From: Clostridiales bacterium
GTDB lineage: Bacteria > Bacillota > Clostridia > Oscillospirales > Ruminococcaceae
Reading direction: 5' to 3'
Assembly: GCA_012800685.1 (NCBI GenBank)
Contig: JAAZIT010000278.1
Span: forward strand, 1 to 10,730
Length of the DNA: 10,730 bases
The translations under genes and the position numbers were made by a program. Positions within the stretch are counted from its first letter, which is position 1. Each line of letters opens with the position of its first letter. This document shows positions 1-6,512 of this stretch, one piece after another. The notes under the pieces were generated by a model. It was given only the letters and a program-made list of their open reading frames with translations, was not told the origin of the DNA and searched no databases.

Positions 1-578
1 GCGATGACTATGAAAACTCATATGTAGGCTTTGTTTCCGTTGATACAGAGCTTGATTTTGAAAAGTATGGCGAGACAAATGAGGATTTTAATATTGTAAT
101 TGACGAGTTCATTTATGATGATAAAACATATAAACCAACCGATGAGCTTGTACCTGTGAAAGAGAAAAACGATCAAAGCCTTATGGACTATGACACAGTT
201 GTTGTTAAGTGTATGAACTCATGGGGGAATTTTAGTCTAAATACAGATTCAGAAGAAACTTGGATTGAAAAATGTACAATCAAGTTTACAGTAAGTGGTC
301 TTCCAACTGATAGAGAAGGTGAGCAAGAGGTTGTAGTTAATACATATGGAACACCTGATACTGATTCTTCAGAGCCTGATTCATCACTAGACGACTCATC
401 TGGTGAGGATTCATCTAAGGACGATTCATCAAAGGTTGATACATCTTCAAAAGATTCTTCAAATGAAAGCTCAAAGGCTGATTCAGATAAAGATAACAAT
501 ATTCTTCTTTACTGCGGAATAGGTGCTGGAGTTGTAATTATTGCTGTTATTATAATAGTTATTGTTAAGAAAAAATAA
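1..578 (+). CDS. Membrane-anchored surface protein with Ser/Asp-rich stalk, 3' end only
   Basis: The frame is open from position 3 (the 5' part lies outside the window) to TAA at 576-578, giving about 191 visible residues. The first 120 or so look like the end of an extracellular beta-rich domain (for example VVVKCMNSWGNFSLN, TIKFTVSGLP). This is followed by a low-complexity stalk of repeated DSS/SSK units encoded at about 360-490, one hydrophobic helix (ILLYCGIGAGVVIIAVIIIV) and a Lys-rich cytoplasmic end (VKKK). That is a C-terminal membrane anchor; no LPXTG sortase signal is present. Stalk plus helix plus KKK is common in Ruminococcus-type surface proteins, but I do not recognise the domain or its ligand. 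A GTG at 156 is internal and not a credible start, because the reading frame continues upstream of it. The gene ends 27 nt before a shared terminator and converges on mnmA. Confidence 0.8.
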   Translation, partial: DDYENSYVGFVSVDTELDFEKYGETNEDFNIVIDEFIYDDKTYKPTDELVPVKEKNDQSLMDYDTVVVKCMNSWGNFSLNTDSEETWIEKCTIKFTVSGLPTDREGEQEVVVNTYGTPDTDSSEPDSSLDDSSGEDSSKDDSSKVDTSSKDSSNESSKADSDKDNNILLYCGIGAGVVIIAVIIIVIVKKK

Positions 579-604
579 CTCTCAAAAGGGTATATATTAA
601 ATAT

Positions 605-638
605 AAAAGTGGCTGACACCAAAATGTCAGCCACTTTT
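605..638. terminator. Bidirectional rho-independent terminator
   Basis: A perfect 14-bp stem, AAAAGTGGCTGACA (605-618) and TGTCAGCCACTTTT (625-638), encloses the loop CCAAAA. A/T runs at both ends let it work on both strands. It lies 27 nt after the surface-protein stop and 1 nt from the mnmA stop, so it serves both convergent genes. Confidence 0.9.
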
Positions 639-639
639 A

Positions 640-1719
640 TTATTCGATTGTTCCGCCACCAACAACATATTCACCATTGTAAAAAACAACTGCTTGTCCT
701 TTTGATATGGCACTCTTTGGTTCTTTAAATTCTACCAAAACCTTTCCGTCATCTAGGGGGGATATGGTAGCAGGGGTGTCAAGTTGGTGATATCTTGTTT
801 GCGCAGTCACCTCAATAGGGTGGGTTAGTGTTTCAAAAGATATGAAGTTTACATCCGATGCAACTAGACTTGTTCTAAAAAGCTGTTCTTGTGTGCCTAG
901 AATAATCCTGTTGTTTTCTATATCCTTCTCAATAACAAACAAAGGCTGGCTATAAGAAACACCCAAGCCTCTTCGTTGCCCAATTGTGTATCGTATAAGT
1001 CCGTTGTGCTGTCCTAAGACAGTTCCGTCTAAAAGCACCATTTCGCCCTTTGGGGAGGAAGTGCCAGTTCGTTTTTCAATAAAGCTTGCATAATCTCCGT
1101 CTGGGACAAAACAAATATCTTGACTGTCTGGTTTATTTGCGTTAAGGAGCTTATTTTCTTCAGCAATAATTCTTATTTTCTCTTTTGGAAGATTCCCACA
1201 AGGAAAAATTGTATGCTCCAACTGATGTTGAGTTAGTCCATAGAGAACATAGCTTTGGTCTTTTTTTGTGTCCAAAGAGCGCTTTAAAAGCCACCGTCCA
1301 CTTTCTTTGTCAAATTCCTTTTGAACGTAGTGCCCAGTTGCGATAAAATTATAATCAAGCTCCTCAGCACGTTTTAGGAAACGTTCAAATTTCATTTTTT
1401 TGTTGCAGTCAACACATGGGTTTGGAGTTCCTCCATTTAGATAAGTGTTAACAAAAACATCCATAACATTTTCTGAAAAATCATCTTGAAAGTTAAAAAT
1501 GTAAAATTGAATATCCAGTTTGTATGCAACATATTTTGCGTCCTCAACATCATTAAGGGCACAGCAAGTTTTTGTTTTCTCTAACATTAAATCATCGTTT
1601 GAATAAAGCTTCATAGTTGCGCCAGAAACCTTATATCCTTGATCCTGCAAAAGCTTTACTGCCGTTGATGAATCAACTCCGCAACTCATTGCGACTAAAA
1701 CCTTTTTATTTTGAGACAA
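640..1719 (-). CDS. mnmA: tRNA-specific 2-thiouridylase MnmA
   Basis: This 359-residue protein is full length for the family. MnmA adenylates U34 of Lys, Glu and Gln tRNAs and inserts sulfur relayed from IscS, giving s2U34. The N-terminal PP-loop reads SCGVDSS (residues 12-18), whereas the family usually has SGGVDSS. A Cys pair, C52-C53, follows. The TPNPCVDCNKKMKF segment (98-111) carries C102 and C105; C105 aligns with the catalytic Cys of E. coli MnmA, and C102 replaces the usual Asp. The tRNA-binding ATGHY motif is at 127-131 and the second catalytic Cys, C203, is in SQDICF. Three Cys at these places have been linked to Fe-S cluster binding in some MnmA proteins; that is inference here. 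The start is TTG (1717-1719), chosen because AGGGAG lies 7 nt upstream and no other start fits. It lies downstream of iscU but behind a terminator and its own promoter, so it is a separate transcription unit. Confidence 0.95.
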   Translation of the reverse strand: MSQNKKVLVAMSCGVDSSTAVKLLQDQGYKVSGATMKLYSNDDLMLEKTKTCCALNDVEDAKYVAYKLDIQFYIFNFQDDFSENVMDVFVNTYLNGGTPNPCVDCNKKMKFERFLKRAEELDYNFIATGHYVQKEFDKESGRWLLKRSLDTKKDQSYVLYGLTQHQLEHTIFPCGNLPKEKIRIIAEENKLLNANKPDSQDICFVPDGDYASFIEKRTGTSSPKGEMVLLDGTVLGQHNGLIRYTIGQRRGLGVSYSQPLFVIEKDIENNRIILGTQEQLFRTSLVASDVNFISFETLTHPIEVTAQTRYHQLDTPATISPLDDGKVLVEFKEPKSAISKGQAVVFYNGEYVVGGGTIE

Positions 1720-1744
1720 ACTAATTCTCCCTTTCGTGTGTATA

Positions 1745-1925
1745 AAATATAAGCTAGTAGTTTAGCTTTCTATTAAATAATTAGTTAAATTTAAGGCTGC
1801 TTTCGTGCTTATTCCCAAAGCTTTTTAGTTTATACTTTGACACAAGCTTATAAGGTGTAGGAATTGCCTGAAACAACAGCAAGTACAAATATCTAACCTT
1901 TTAATTTTGCCTATAAATTATTTAG
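1745..1925 (-). ncRNA. Candidate small structured RNA (6S-like) or long mnmA leader
   Basis: A strong promoter (1931-1959) points to a transcript starting near 1924, about 205 nt before mnmA. Read on the minus strand it folds as a long interrupted rod. An outer pairing GGTTAGAT/ATTTAACT (8 bp with wobbles) is followed by a large asymmetric bubble. The 5' strand of the bubble can form a small TTGCT/GGCAA hairpin. An apical stem ATTCC/GGAAT then leads to AAGCTT/AAGCTT. Near the 3' end, AAGCTA-AACTAC-TAGCTT followed by ATATTTTAT (1745-1768) looks like a weak terminator, giving an RNA of about 180 nt. Rod, bubble and length suit 6S RNA, and from memory one B. subtilis 6S gene lies near yrvO/trmU. 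No sequence-level 6S match can be claimed. It could instead be just the mnmA 5' UTR. Confidence 0.35.
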
Positions 1926-1930
1926 ATTTA

Positions 1931-1959
1931 ATTATATCATATCATTTTAAATCCTGCAA
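1931..1959 (-). promoter_or_regulatory. Promoter upstream of mnmA / small RNA
   Basis: On the minus strand, TTGCAG (1954-1959), a 17-bp spacer and TATAAT (1931-1936) form a sigma-A type promoter. A TGA directly before the -10 box makes it an extended -10. It sits just beyond the iscU terminator, so it restarts transcription toward mnmA. Confidence 0.65.
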
Positions 1960-1977
1960 CCCTGAAATCTAGTAATG

Positions 1978-2008
1978 AAAAAACAGGCAGAATTTATCTA
2001 CCTGTTTT
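1978..2008 (-). terminator. Terminator of the iscS-iscU operon
   Basis: An 8-bp stem AAAACAGG (1980-1987) / CCTGTTTT (2001-2008), with an inner AG/CT pair and an AT loop, is followed on the minus strand by six T. It begins 17 nt after the iscU stop and separates the operon from mnmA. Confidence 0.85.
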
Positions 2009-2025
2009 AAGTTTTTTATAAGAAT

Positions 2026-2457
2026 CTAGTGACAGCCCTCACAGCCGTGACAGTCAGCTATTTCACCAACTATTGGAGTTGGGTCAATGCCTTGCTTTGC
2101 ATAATAGTCACCAATAGCAGCCTTCATTGCTTGTTCGGCAAGAACAGAGCAGTGTAGCTTTGCTGGTGGTAAACCATCAAGAGCCTCAACAACAGCCTTG
2201 TTTGTAAGCTTTAGAGCTTCCTCAATGCTTTTACCCTTAATAAGCTCTGTGGCAATTGATGATGTTGCAACCGCCGCACCACAACCAAAGGTTTTAAATT
2301 TAATGTCTTCAATAATTCCGTTGTTAACCTTTAAATACATTTTCATTATATCGCCGCATTTTGCATTTCCAACCTCGCCTATGCCGTCAGCATCTGCAAT
2401 TTCCCCTACGTTTCTAGGGTTAGCAAAATGGTCCATTACCTTTTCGCTATAAATCAT
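2026..2457 (-). CDS. iscU: Fe-S cluster assembly scaffold IscU (NifU N-terminal type)
   Basis: This 143-residue protein is the scaffold on which IscS-derived sulfur and iron are assembled into [2Fe-2S]/[4Fe-4S] clusters. The family ligands are all present: C34 and D36 in GNAKCGD, C59 in FGCGAA, and H102-C103 in KLHCSV. The motif LPPAK (96-100) matches the LPPVK chaperone-binding loop of E. coli IscU. C-terminal to the core there is a short extra tail, DCHGCEGCH (135-143), with three Cys and two His, so it may bind metal. Start ATG at 2455-2457 has AAAGGAATGG upstream. It is the last gene of the iscS operon, 31 nt after the EF-Tu-domain-like gene, with a terminator just downstream. No full-length NifU C-terminal domain is present. 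Confidence 0.95.
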   Translation of the reverse strand: MIYSEKVMDHFANPRNVGEIADADGIGEVGNAKCGDIMKMYLKVNNGIIEDIKFKTFGCGAAVATSSIATELIKGKSIEEALKLTNKAVVEALDGLPPAKLHCSVLAEQAMKAAIGDYYAKQGIDPTPIVGEIADCHGCEGCH

Positions 2458-2488
2458 TTATACCATTCCTTTACTATAACTATTTAAA

Positions 2489-2854
2489 CTATTTTTTTGA
2501 AATAACATTGCCGATTGAAATTTTAGAGCTTTCAATGTTATCAAATATAATGCTTACATTATCACCTGCAACAGCCTCGTTAAAGGGCATGTTAAACATA
2601 GTGATTTGGGAAACTGATGCCGTTAAAACCGCATCTTCGGTTTTTATTTCAACTGTGTCCCCAACGTTTACAGAGCCAATGTCAACACTACCAGTAATGA
2701 TAGTGCCATTTTCATCGTGTTTTGTAACTGTTGAAACCACAAGTTTAAAATCAGTGTTTACTAGATATCCCATGTCAGTAAGTTGAGTCTCAATGTTTTT
2801 TCTAAGATCATCTTCAGCTGAATATCCGTCAAAAAGCTCGCCTAACTGTCCCAT
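2489..2854 (-). CDS. Stand-alone EF-Tu domain II-like beta-barrel protein, unknown role
   Basis: This is a 121-residue protein. Residues from about 36 to the end follow the elongation factor EF-Tu domain II pattern closely: NGTIITGSVDIGSVNVGDTVEI (49-70), then SQITMFNMPFNEAVAGDNVS (82-101), then IESSKISIGNVISKK. The matching EF-Tu landmarks are GTVVTGRVERG..KVGDEVEI, GVEMFRK.LDE..AGDNV and ..I.RGQVLAK. No GTPase domain is present: there is no P-loop, DxxG or NKxD. There is no EF-Tu domain III and not one Cys, so it is neither a GTPase nor a cluster scaffold. Residues 1-35 (GELFDGYSAEDDLRKNIETQL) look helical and unrelated. Start ATG at 2852-2854 has AGGAAG upstream. It lies 30 nt after iscS and 31 nt before iscU, clearly in the same operon. 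I do not know a named family for it; a role in Fe-S or sulfur delivery is only inferred from position. Confidence 0.8.
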   Translation of the reverse strand: MGQLGELFDGYSAEDDLRKNIETQLTDMGYLVNTDFKLVVSTVTKHDENGTIITGSVDIGSVNVGDTVEIKTEDAVLTASVSQITMFNMPFNEAVAGDNVSIIFDNIESSKISIGNVISKK

Positions 2855-2884
2855 GATATATCTTCCTATTCTAAATTTAATTTA

Positions 2885-4078
2885 TTAATCTGAAATGCCT
2901 TCTTCTTTGCAAATTCTTTCCCAAAGTGGTGACATAGCTCTAAGTTTTTTTACAACCTGTGGGACACACTCAAGAATATAATCTACATCCTCGTCGGTGG
3001 TTTCATTACTAATTGAAAGTCTTAGAGAGCCATGAGCAATCTCATGAGGAAGTCCAAGTGCAAGAAGAACGTGTGAAGGGTCTAGTGAGCCAGAGGTGCA
3101 AGCACTTCCTGATGATGCACAAATTCCCATTATGTCAAGAGATAACAAAAGTGATTCACCCTCAATGCCTCTGATTGATATATTTACGTTTCCGCAAAGA
3201 CGTTTATCAGCATCGCCATTAAGACGTGTTTCTTTTATTTTTAGTATTCCATTAATAAGCTTGTCCCTCATTACAGAAATTTTTGCTATCTTTTCAGGCA
3301 TATTCTCAACTGCAGCTGTAATAGCCTCTCCAAATGCAACAATTGATGGAAGATTTTCAGTTCCAGCTCTTTTGCTACGTTCTTGTGCTCCGCCATGAAT
3401 TAGGTTTGGAATCATAATTCCACCTCTAATATATAAAGCACCAATACCCTTAGGTGCGTGAATTTTATGTCCTGAAAGTGATAGCATATCAACTCTCATA
3501 GCCTTTACATCTATTGGAACAACTCCAATAGCTTGTACCGCATCAGTGTGAAAAGGTATCTTTCTTTCCTTACAAATTGCAGCAAATTCTTCAATTGGTT
3601 GGATAGTGCCTATTTCATTGTTTGCAAGCATAATTGTTGCCAAACAAGTATCATCTCTAAGTGCGTTTTTGAAATCCTCAACAGATATCAAGCCTTTATC
3701 AGAAACAGGCAAATATGTTACCTCAAAGCCTCTTTTTTCAAGGTACTGGCAGGTATGAAGAACAGCGTGATGCTCAAAGCAAGAAGTAATAATATGCTTT
3801 TTTCCTCTTCTTTCGCCGTTTTCAGCCATTCCTTTAATTGCCCAGTTGTCTGATTCAGAGCCACCACTGGTAAAGTAGATTTCATTTATCTTAGCGCCGA
3901 TAGCGTTAGCTACCTGCTCTCTAGCTTTTAAAATTACTTTTGCTGAGTTTTGACCTATCATATAAATGCTTGAAGCGTTACCATACTGTTCTTGAAAATA
4001 AGGTAATGCAGCCTTAAATGCACGGTCAGATACTTTTGTTGTTGCAGCATTATCTGCATAAACAAAACGTTTTTCCAT
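2885..4078 (-). CDS. iscS: Cysteine desulfurase IscS/NifS
   Basis: This 397-residue PLP enzyme converts L-cysteine to alanine and holds the sulfur as a persulfide, feeding IscU and MnmA encoded nearby. Visible landmarks are YADNAATT near the N terminus, TSGGSESDN (70-78), the PLP-stacking His in FEHHAV (H103), TDAVQ (178-182), the PLP Lys in SGHK (K205), RAGTEN (237-242) and the catalytic Cys C327 in SSGSACTSGS. The long active-site loop puts it in group I (IscS/NifS), not SufS. Start ATG at 4076-4078 has AAAGGATGA upstream. It is the first gene of a three-gene operon (iscS, EF-Tu-II-like gene, iscU) with a clear promoter. No Rrf2 regulator (IscR/CymR) gene adjoins it in this window, unlike many clostridial isc loci. 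Confidence 0.96.
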   Translation of the reverse strand: MEKRFVYADNAATTKVSDRAFKAALPYFQEQYGNASSIYMIGQNSAKVILKAREQVANAIGAKINEIYFTSGGSESDNWAIKGMAENGERRGKKHIITSCFEHHAVLHTCQYLEKRGFEVTYLPVSDKGLISVEDFKNALRDDTCLATIMLANNEIGTIQPIEEFAAICKERKIPFHTDAVQAIGVVPIDVKAMRVDMLSLSGHKIHAPKGIGALYIRGGIMIPNLIHGGAQERSKRAGTENLPSIVAFGEAITAAVENMPEKIAKISVMRDKLINGILKIKETRLNGDADKRLCGNVNISIRGIEGESLLLSLDIMGICASSGSACTSGSLDPSHVLLALGLPHEIAHGSLRLSISNETTDEDVDYILECVPQVVKKLRAMSPLWERICKEEGISD

Positions 4079-4118
4079 TTATTTCATCCTTTCAAACGGT
4101 AAAATTACATCTGTTTGT

Positions 4119-4169
4119 CTATAATTCCTAGTATAATGATATTATATACCCAATTCGTAGAAAATGCAA
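4119..4169 (-). promoter_or_regulatory. iscS operon promoter with possible operator
   Basis: On the minus strand TTGCAT (4164-4169), a 17-bp spacer and TATAAT (4141-4146) form a good promoter about 60 nt before iscS. Covering the expected start point is an imperfect dyad, TATA-N8-TATA, within ATTATACTAGGAATTATAG (4119-4137). Its position would suit a repressor such as an Rrf2-family protein, but the half-sites are too simple to assign. Confidence 0.65.
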
Positions 4170-4181
4170 GCGTTAACATAT

Positions 4182-4202
4182 AAAAAAACCTAAAGGGTTT
4201 TT
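4182..4202 (-). terminator. Weak terminator before the iscS promoter
   Basis: AAAAACC (4184-4190) and GGTTTTT (4196-4202) form a 7-bp stem with a five-base loop. On the minus strand it ends in seven T. The stem has only two G:C pairs, so it is weak. It would insulate iscS from read-through out of the cyclase locus. Confidence 0.4.
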
Positions 4203-4362
4203 GCAATAATTTGTATACTCATACAATATAATCAAATAATGTGTTTATTTTATTATGTGTTTCTAGTTGATTAAAATACAAAAATTGAATAATTTTAGGT
4301 TAAGCTGGTAAAAGGGGAAATTTAAGTAATTTGTCTGACAATTCTTAATTAAGACATAAAGA
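4203..4362. other. AT-rich gap with one small dyad
   Basis: This is the remainder of the 319-nt gap between the cyclase locus and iscS. I see no open frame with a ribosome site. The only structure noted is a perfect dyad, TTGTAT-ACTC-ATACAA (4211-4226), directly followed on the plus strand by TATAAT (4227-4232). No suitably spaced -35 box was found. Confidence 0.4.
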
Positions 4363-4387
4363 TGCGACCGAAATTAATTCAGTCGCA
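4363..4387 (-). terminator. Terminator after the GGDEF gene
   Basis: Read on the minus strand, TGCGACTGAA and TTTCGGTCGCA form a 10-bp stem (one wobble) around a short AT loop. A modest TCTTTATGT stretch follows. It lies 10 nt after the GGDEF stop codon. Confidence 0.65.
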
Positions 4388-4397
4388 AAAATATTTA

Positions 4398-5264
4398 TTA
4401 GTCTTCTCTTGGAATTGAGTAGTATGTATAACCAGATTTTCCTGTCTTTTTAACGTTGTACATAGCTTCGTCAGCGTCTTTAATAATACTATCAATCTCG
4501 CCAGTAGTATCGCTGTATGCAATACCAATACTACAGCTAACTGTAAAATGCTTATCAATAAGTTTTGATTTAAAGCCCTCACCAAGCTTATTAATTATTT
4601 TCTGTGCAAAACCTCCGCTACTTAAACCATTAGGATTTTCATTGTAACAGATGACAAACTCATCACCGCCATAACGCCCTGCAAAGCCATTATGCCCAAC
4701 AAGCTCTTTTAACGTTTCGCCTATGAAAACAAGAACCTCATCCCCAAGTGCGTGCCCATAATCGTTATTGTAAAATTTGAAATCATCAATATCTATAAAC
4801 AGAACAGCTATTCTGTATTTTCGCATTTGAGAAAGTTCAATTTCGTTTAATAATGTTAGCTCAAATGTAACTCTGTTAAATATTTTAGTAAGTGAGTCAT
4901 AGTTTGCCTTTTTACTTAAGCCGTCTTCTCTTCGTTTCGCACGGTCAATATCAATCATTGCTCCGACAATTTTCGTAATGTTATCTTCAGAATCCTTTAT
5001 GCTTGCGCATCTTAAAATGTACCATGCATAATCATTATAGAGTGTTTTAAATCTAAATTCATCTTGAACAGATACCCCAGTTAACATTTTACTAATAAAC
5101 TCTTGAAACTGTAAATTTTCTTTTCGGTGTACAACTGCATTTGCAAAAAAACAATCAGAAAATTTTTGAGTTTTTGCCCTAAAACTAAACTTAGAATTAA
5201 AATTGTTACTAAAAACAACAGTGTTTTTCTTTACGTTGTATTCAAAAATTATGTTATCCGTCAT
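4398..5264 (-). CDS. PAS-GGDEF diguanylate cyclase half (downstream fragment)
   Basis: This 288-residue fragment would make cyclic di-GMP from two GTP. Residues 1 to about 112 resemble a PAS fold, ending in the typical tail WYILRCASIKDSEDNITKIVGAMIDID. The GGDEF domain starts at YDSLTKIFNR (122-131) and carries the metal Asp in LFIDIDDFK (D158) and NNDYGHALGD (166-175). It has an intact RYGGDEF active-site loop (GGDEF at 199-203) and ends with DADEAMYNVKKTGKSGY. I see no RxxD inhibitory site just before GGDEF, so product inhibition of the usual kind is not expected. The ATG at 5262-5264 lacks a Shine-Dalgarno sequence and lies inside the HAMP-PAS linker. It is therefore better read as the end of the interrupted gene than as an independent gene. 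Confidence 0.75.
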   Translation of the reverse strand: MTDNIIFEYNVKKNTVVFSNNFNSKFSFRAKTQKFSDCFFANAVVHRKENLQFQEFISKMLTGVSVQDEFRFKTLYNDYAWYILRCASIKDSEDNITKIVGAMIDIDRAKRREDGLSKKANYDSLTKIFNRVTFELTLLNEIELSQMRKYRIAVLFIDIDDFKFYNNDYGHALGDEVLVFIGETLKELVGHNGFAGRYGGDEFVICYNENPNGLSSGGFAQKIINKLGEGFKSKLIDKHFTVSCSIGIAYSDTTGEIDSIIKDADEAMYNVKKTGKSGYTYYSIPRED

Positions 5265-5429
5265 ATTAATTATAAGATTGTAAAGCTCGGTAATTTCTTC
5301 TAAATCACTGAAAACCCTGTTAACGGTGTTGCCAATTCTAACTACATCATTTTTACCATTACTATTAAATCGTGCAGCCCTGTCTCCAGATATATATTTT
5401 ATTAAAGTATTATTTAACTTATTAATTGG

Positions 5430-6392
5430 TTATGTGTAAATGAAAATATAGATGGCTCCAGCAATTATAAATATTATAAATACTGGAATAACAAATCTGT
5501 TATTATCGTTTTTAATTTCATTATATTCTAGCATAAATTGTTCCATGGTAGTGGTCATGATAACACCCCATGTATTACCAGCTTTATTTTTGGTAATAGA
5601 TAAACTTTGACTTGCTATTAAGTTGTTTCCGGTGTTGTATTTAAAGTTGTATTCTGTTAGCTTTGTTGAAGAATTATTAGATGCATTTTGAAAAGCTTCT
5701 GTAACATTATTATATTTTAGATGTTCAGTATATGGAATAATATTCTCATAAGATGTTTGTATTAGATTTCCGTTATAATCAGTTAACATTATCTCAAATC
5801 CAGAGGTGCTTGAAATATTTGAAAGAATCTTAGTTATATGAGATAAATCATAGTATTCAACGCAATAACCAAGAAGTGTATTGCCATCACTTATCCTACA
5901 TATATAACTAATAAAGTTAACTCTAGAGCCCTTTATCTGATATTTGTTAATGTTAGTGAATCCGTTGTTAGCATCGATATCATAATTCATGCTTTCAGTA
6001 GCGATGTTAGGGTAATCACCATCAACAAAGCTTGTTGATACTGGCATGAGTATGCCACTTTTATCATAAATAGCTATGTGGTTTAAAGCATCATTTTGGG
6101 ATACTAAGGTGTCGAGTGCACAAGAAACATTTAAGTTAGCAATCTCGTCCTTTGGATCTGTTAAGTATTCTTTTATTGTCTCGGATTTGGAAATGCTCCC
6201 GCCAGTGCTTGCCATTTCATTAAAAAGCATTGACAGCTGAGCTTCTACGGAAGAAAAGTTTTTATTAAGGGCATCTTCTTTTCCATTAATATAGTTTTCT
6301 TTATTTTGATAGTTAAGATATGAAAGAATTATAATTACAGGAAGAATAAAACAAGATATAAAAAGTATACCTAAGCTATGTCTTGATCGCAT
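5430..6392 (-). CDS. Cache-like sensor and membrane segments of the interrupted cyclase (upstream fragment)
   Basis: This fragment has 320 residues from ATG 6390-6392. Residues about 7-27 form a membrane helix (GILFISCFILPVIIILSYL). About 28-298 form an extracellular sensor of the double-Cache kind, suggested by IAIYDKSGILMPVS and MLTDYNGNLIQTS. Residues about 299-320 form a second helix (FVIPVFIIFIIAGAIYIFIY). The ligand is unknown. The start is chosen because GGGGGT lies 10 nt upstream of this ATG. The longer start at 6428 has no ribosome site, and its ATG overlaps the -10 box TATAAT (6427-6432), so it would lie upstream of the mRNA. The frame ends at TAA 5430-5432, where a HAMP domain would begin. 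If translated as is, it is a sensor with no output domain. Confidence 0.75.
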   Translation of the reverse strand: MRSRHSLGILFISCFILPVIIILSYLNYQNKENYINGKEDALNKNFSSVEAQLSMLFNEMASTGGSISKSETIKEYLTDPKDEIANLNVSCALDTLVSQNDALNHIAIYDKSGILMPVSTSFVDGDYPNIATESMNYDIDANNGFTNINKYQIKGSRVNFISYICRISDGNTLLGYCVEYYDLSHITKILSNISSTSGFEIMLTDYNGNLIQTSYENIIPYTEHLKYNNVTEAFQNASNNSSTKLTEYNFKYNTGNNLIASQSLSITKNKAGNTWGVIMTTTMEQFMLEYNEIKNDNNRFVIPVFIIFIIAGAIYIFIYT

Positions 6393-6426
6393 ATCATCTA
6401 TACCCCCAGTTCTTTTTAGTAGATTC

Positions 6427-6455
6427 ATTATACTTGAAGAGTATTAACATTTCAA
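6427..6455 (-). promoter_or_regulatory. Promoter of the sensor/cyclase gene
   Basis: On the minus strand TTGAAA (6450-6455), a 17-bp spacer and TATAAT (6427-6432) make a near-consensus promoter with transcription expected from about 6420. This leaves a short 28-nt leader carrying GGGGGT before the ATG at 6392, and it rules out translation from the ATG at 6428. Confidence 0.75.
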
Positions 6456-6512
6456 GACTTTTATAGGAAAAATGTTGAAAATCATACAAATTTTTGAAAT
6501 AAGTAATAGAAT

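Larger units (their letters stand above)
4398..6392 (-). pseudogene. Membrane diguanylate cyclase (Cache-HAMP-PAS-GGDEF) broken by one in-frame stop
   Basis: Two open frames that look separate (5430-6392 and 4398-5264) are in the same frame. Between them, 5265-5429 is also open and encodes a HAMP-like segment: PINKLNNTLIKYISGDRAAR followed by NDVVRIGNTVNRVF. The only interruption is TAA at 5430-5432, directly after the second membrane helix and directly before the HAMP proline. One base change from CAA, AAA or GAA would explain it. Restored, the protein would have 664 residues: helix, extracellular Cache-like sensor, helix, HAMP, PAS, GGDEF. No ATG, GTG or TTG is available between the stop and the ATG at 5264, and that ATG has no ribosome site, so the cyclase half is probably not made efficiently on its own. 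Alternatives are a recent nonsense mutation, a sequencing error or stop-codon read-through. Confidence 0.7.

Noticed and set aside
188..499. 103-codon minus-strand Ser/Glu-rich frame
   Set aside because: It is the reverse reading of the repeated GAT/TCA stalk codons of the surface protein.
1720..1925. T-box or tRNA-sensing leader for mnmA
   Set aside because: No T-box consensus such as GGGTGGNACCGCG and no strong terminator directly before the gene.
4379..4585. 68-codon minus-strand frame
   Set aside because: It overlaps the GGDEF domain in another frame and crosses its terminator; no supporting signal.
5430..5432. Programmed recoding (selenocysteine or pyrrolysine) at the cyclase stop
   Set aside because: The codon is TAA, not TGA or TAG, and no insertion element was recognised; a nonsense mutation is simpler.
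6393..6428. Longer start for the sensor gene (ATG at 6426-6428)
   Set aside because: It overlaps the -10 box TATAAT, so it should lie upstream of the transcript start, and it lacks a ribosome site.
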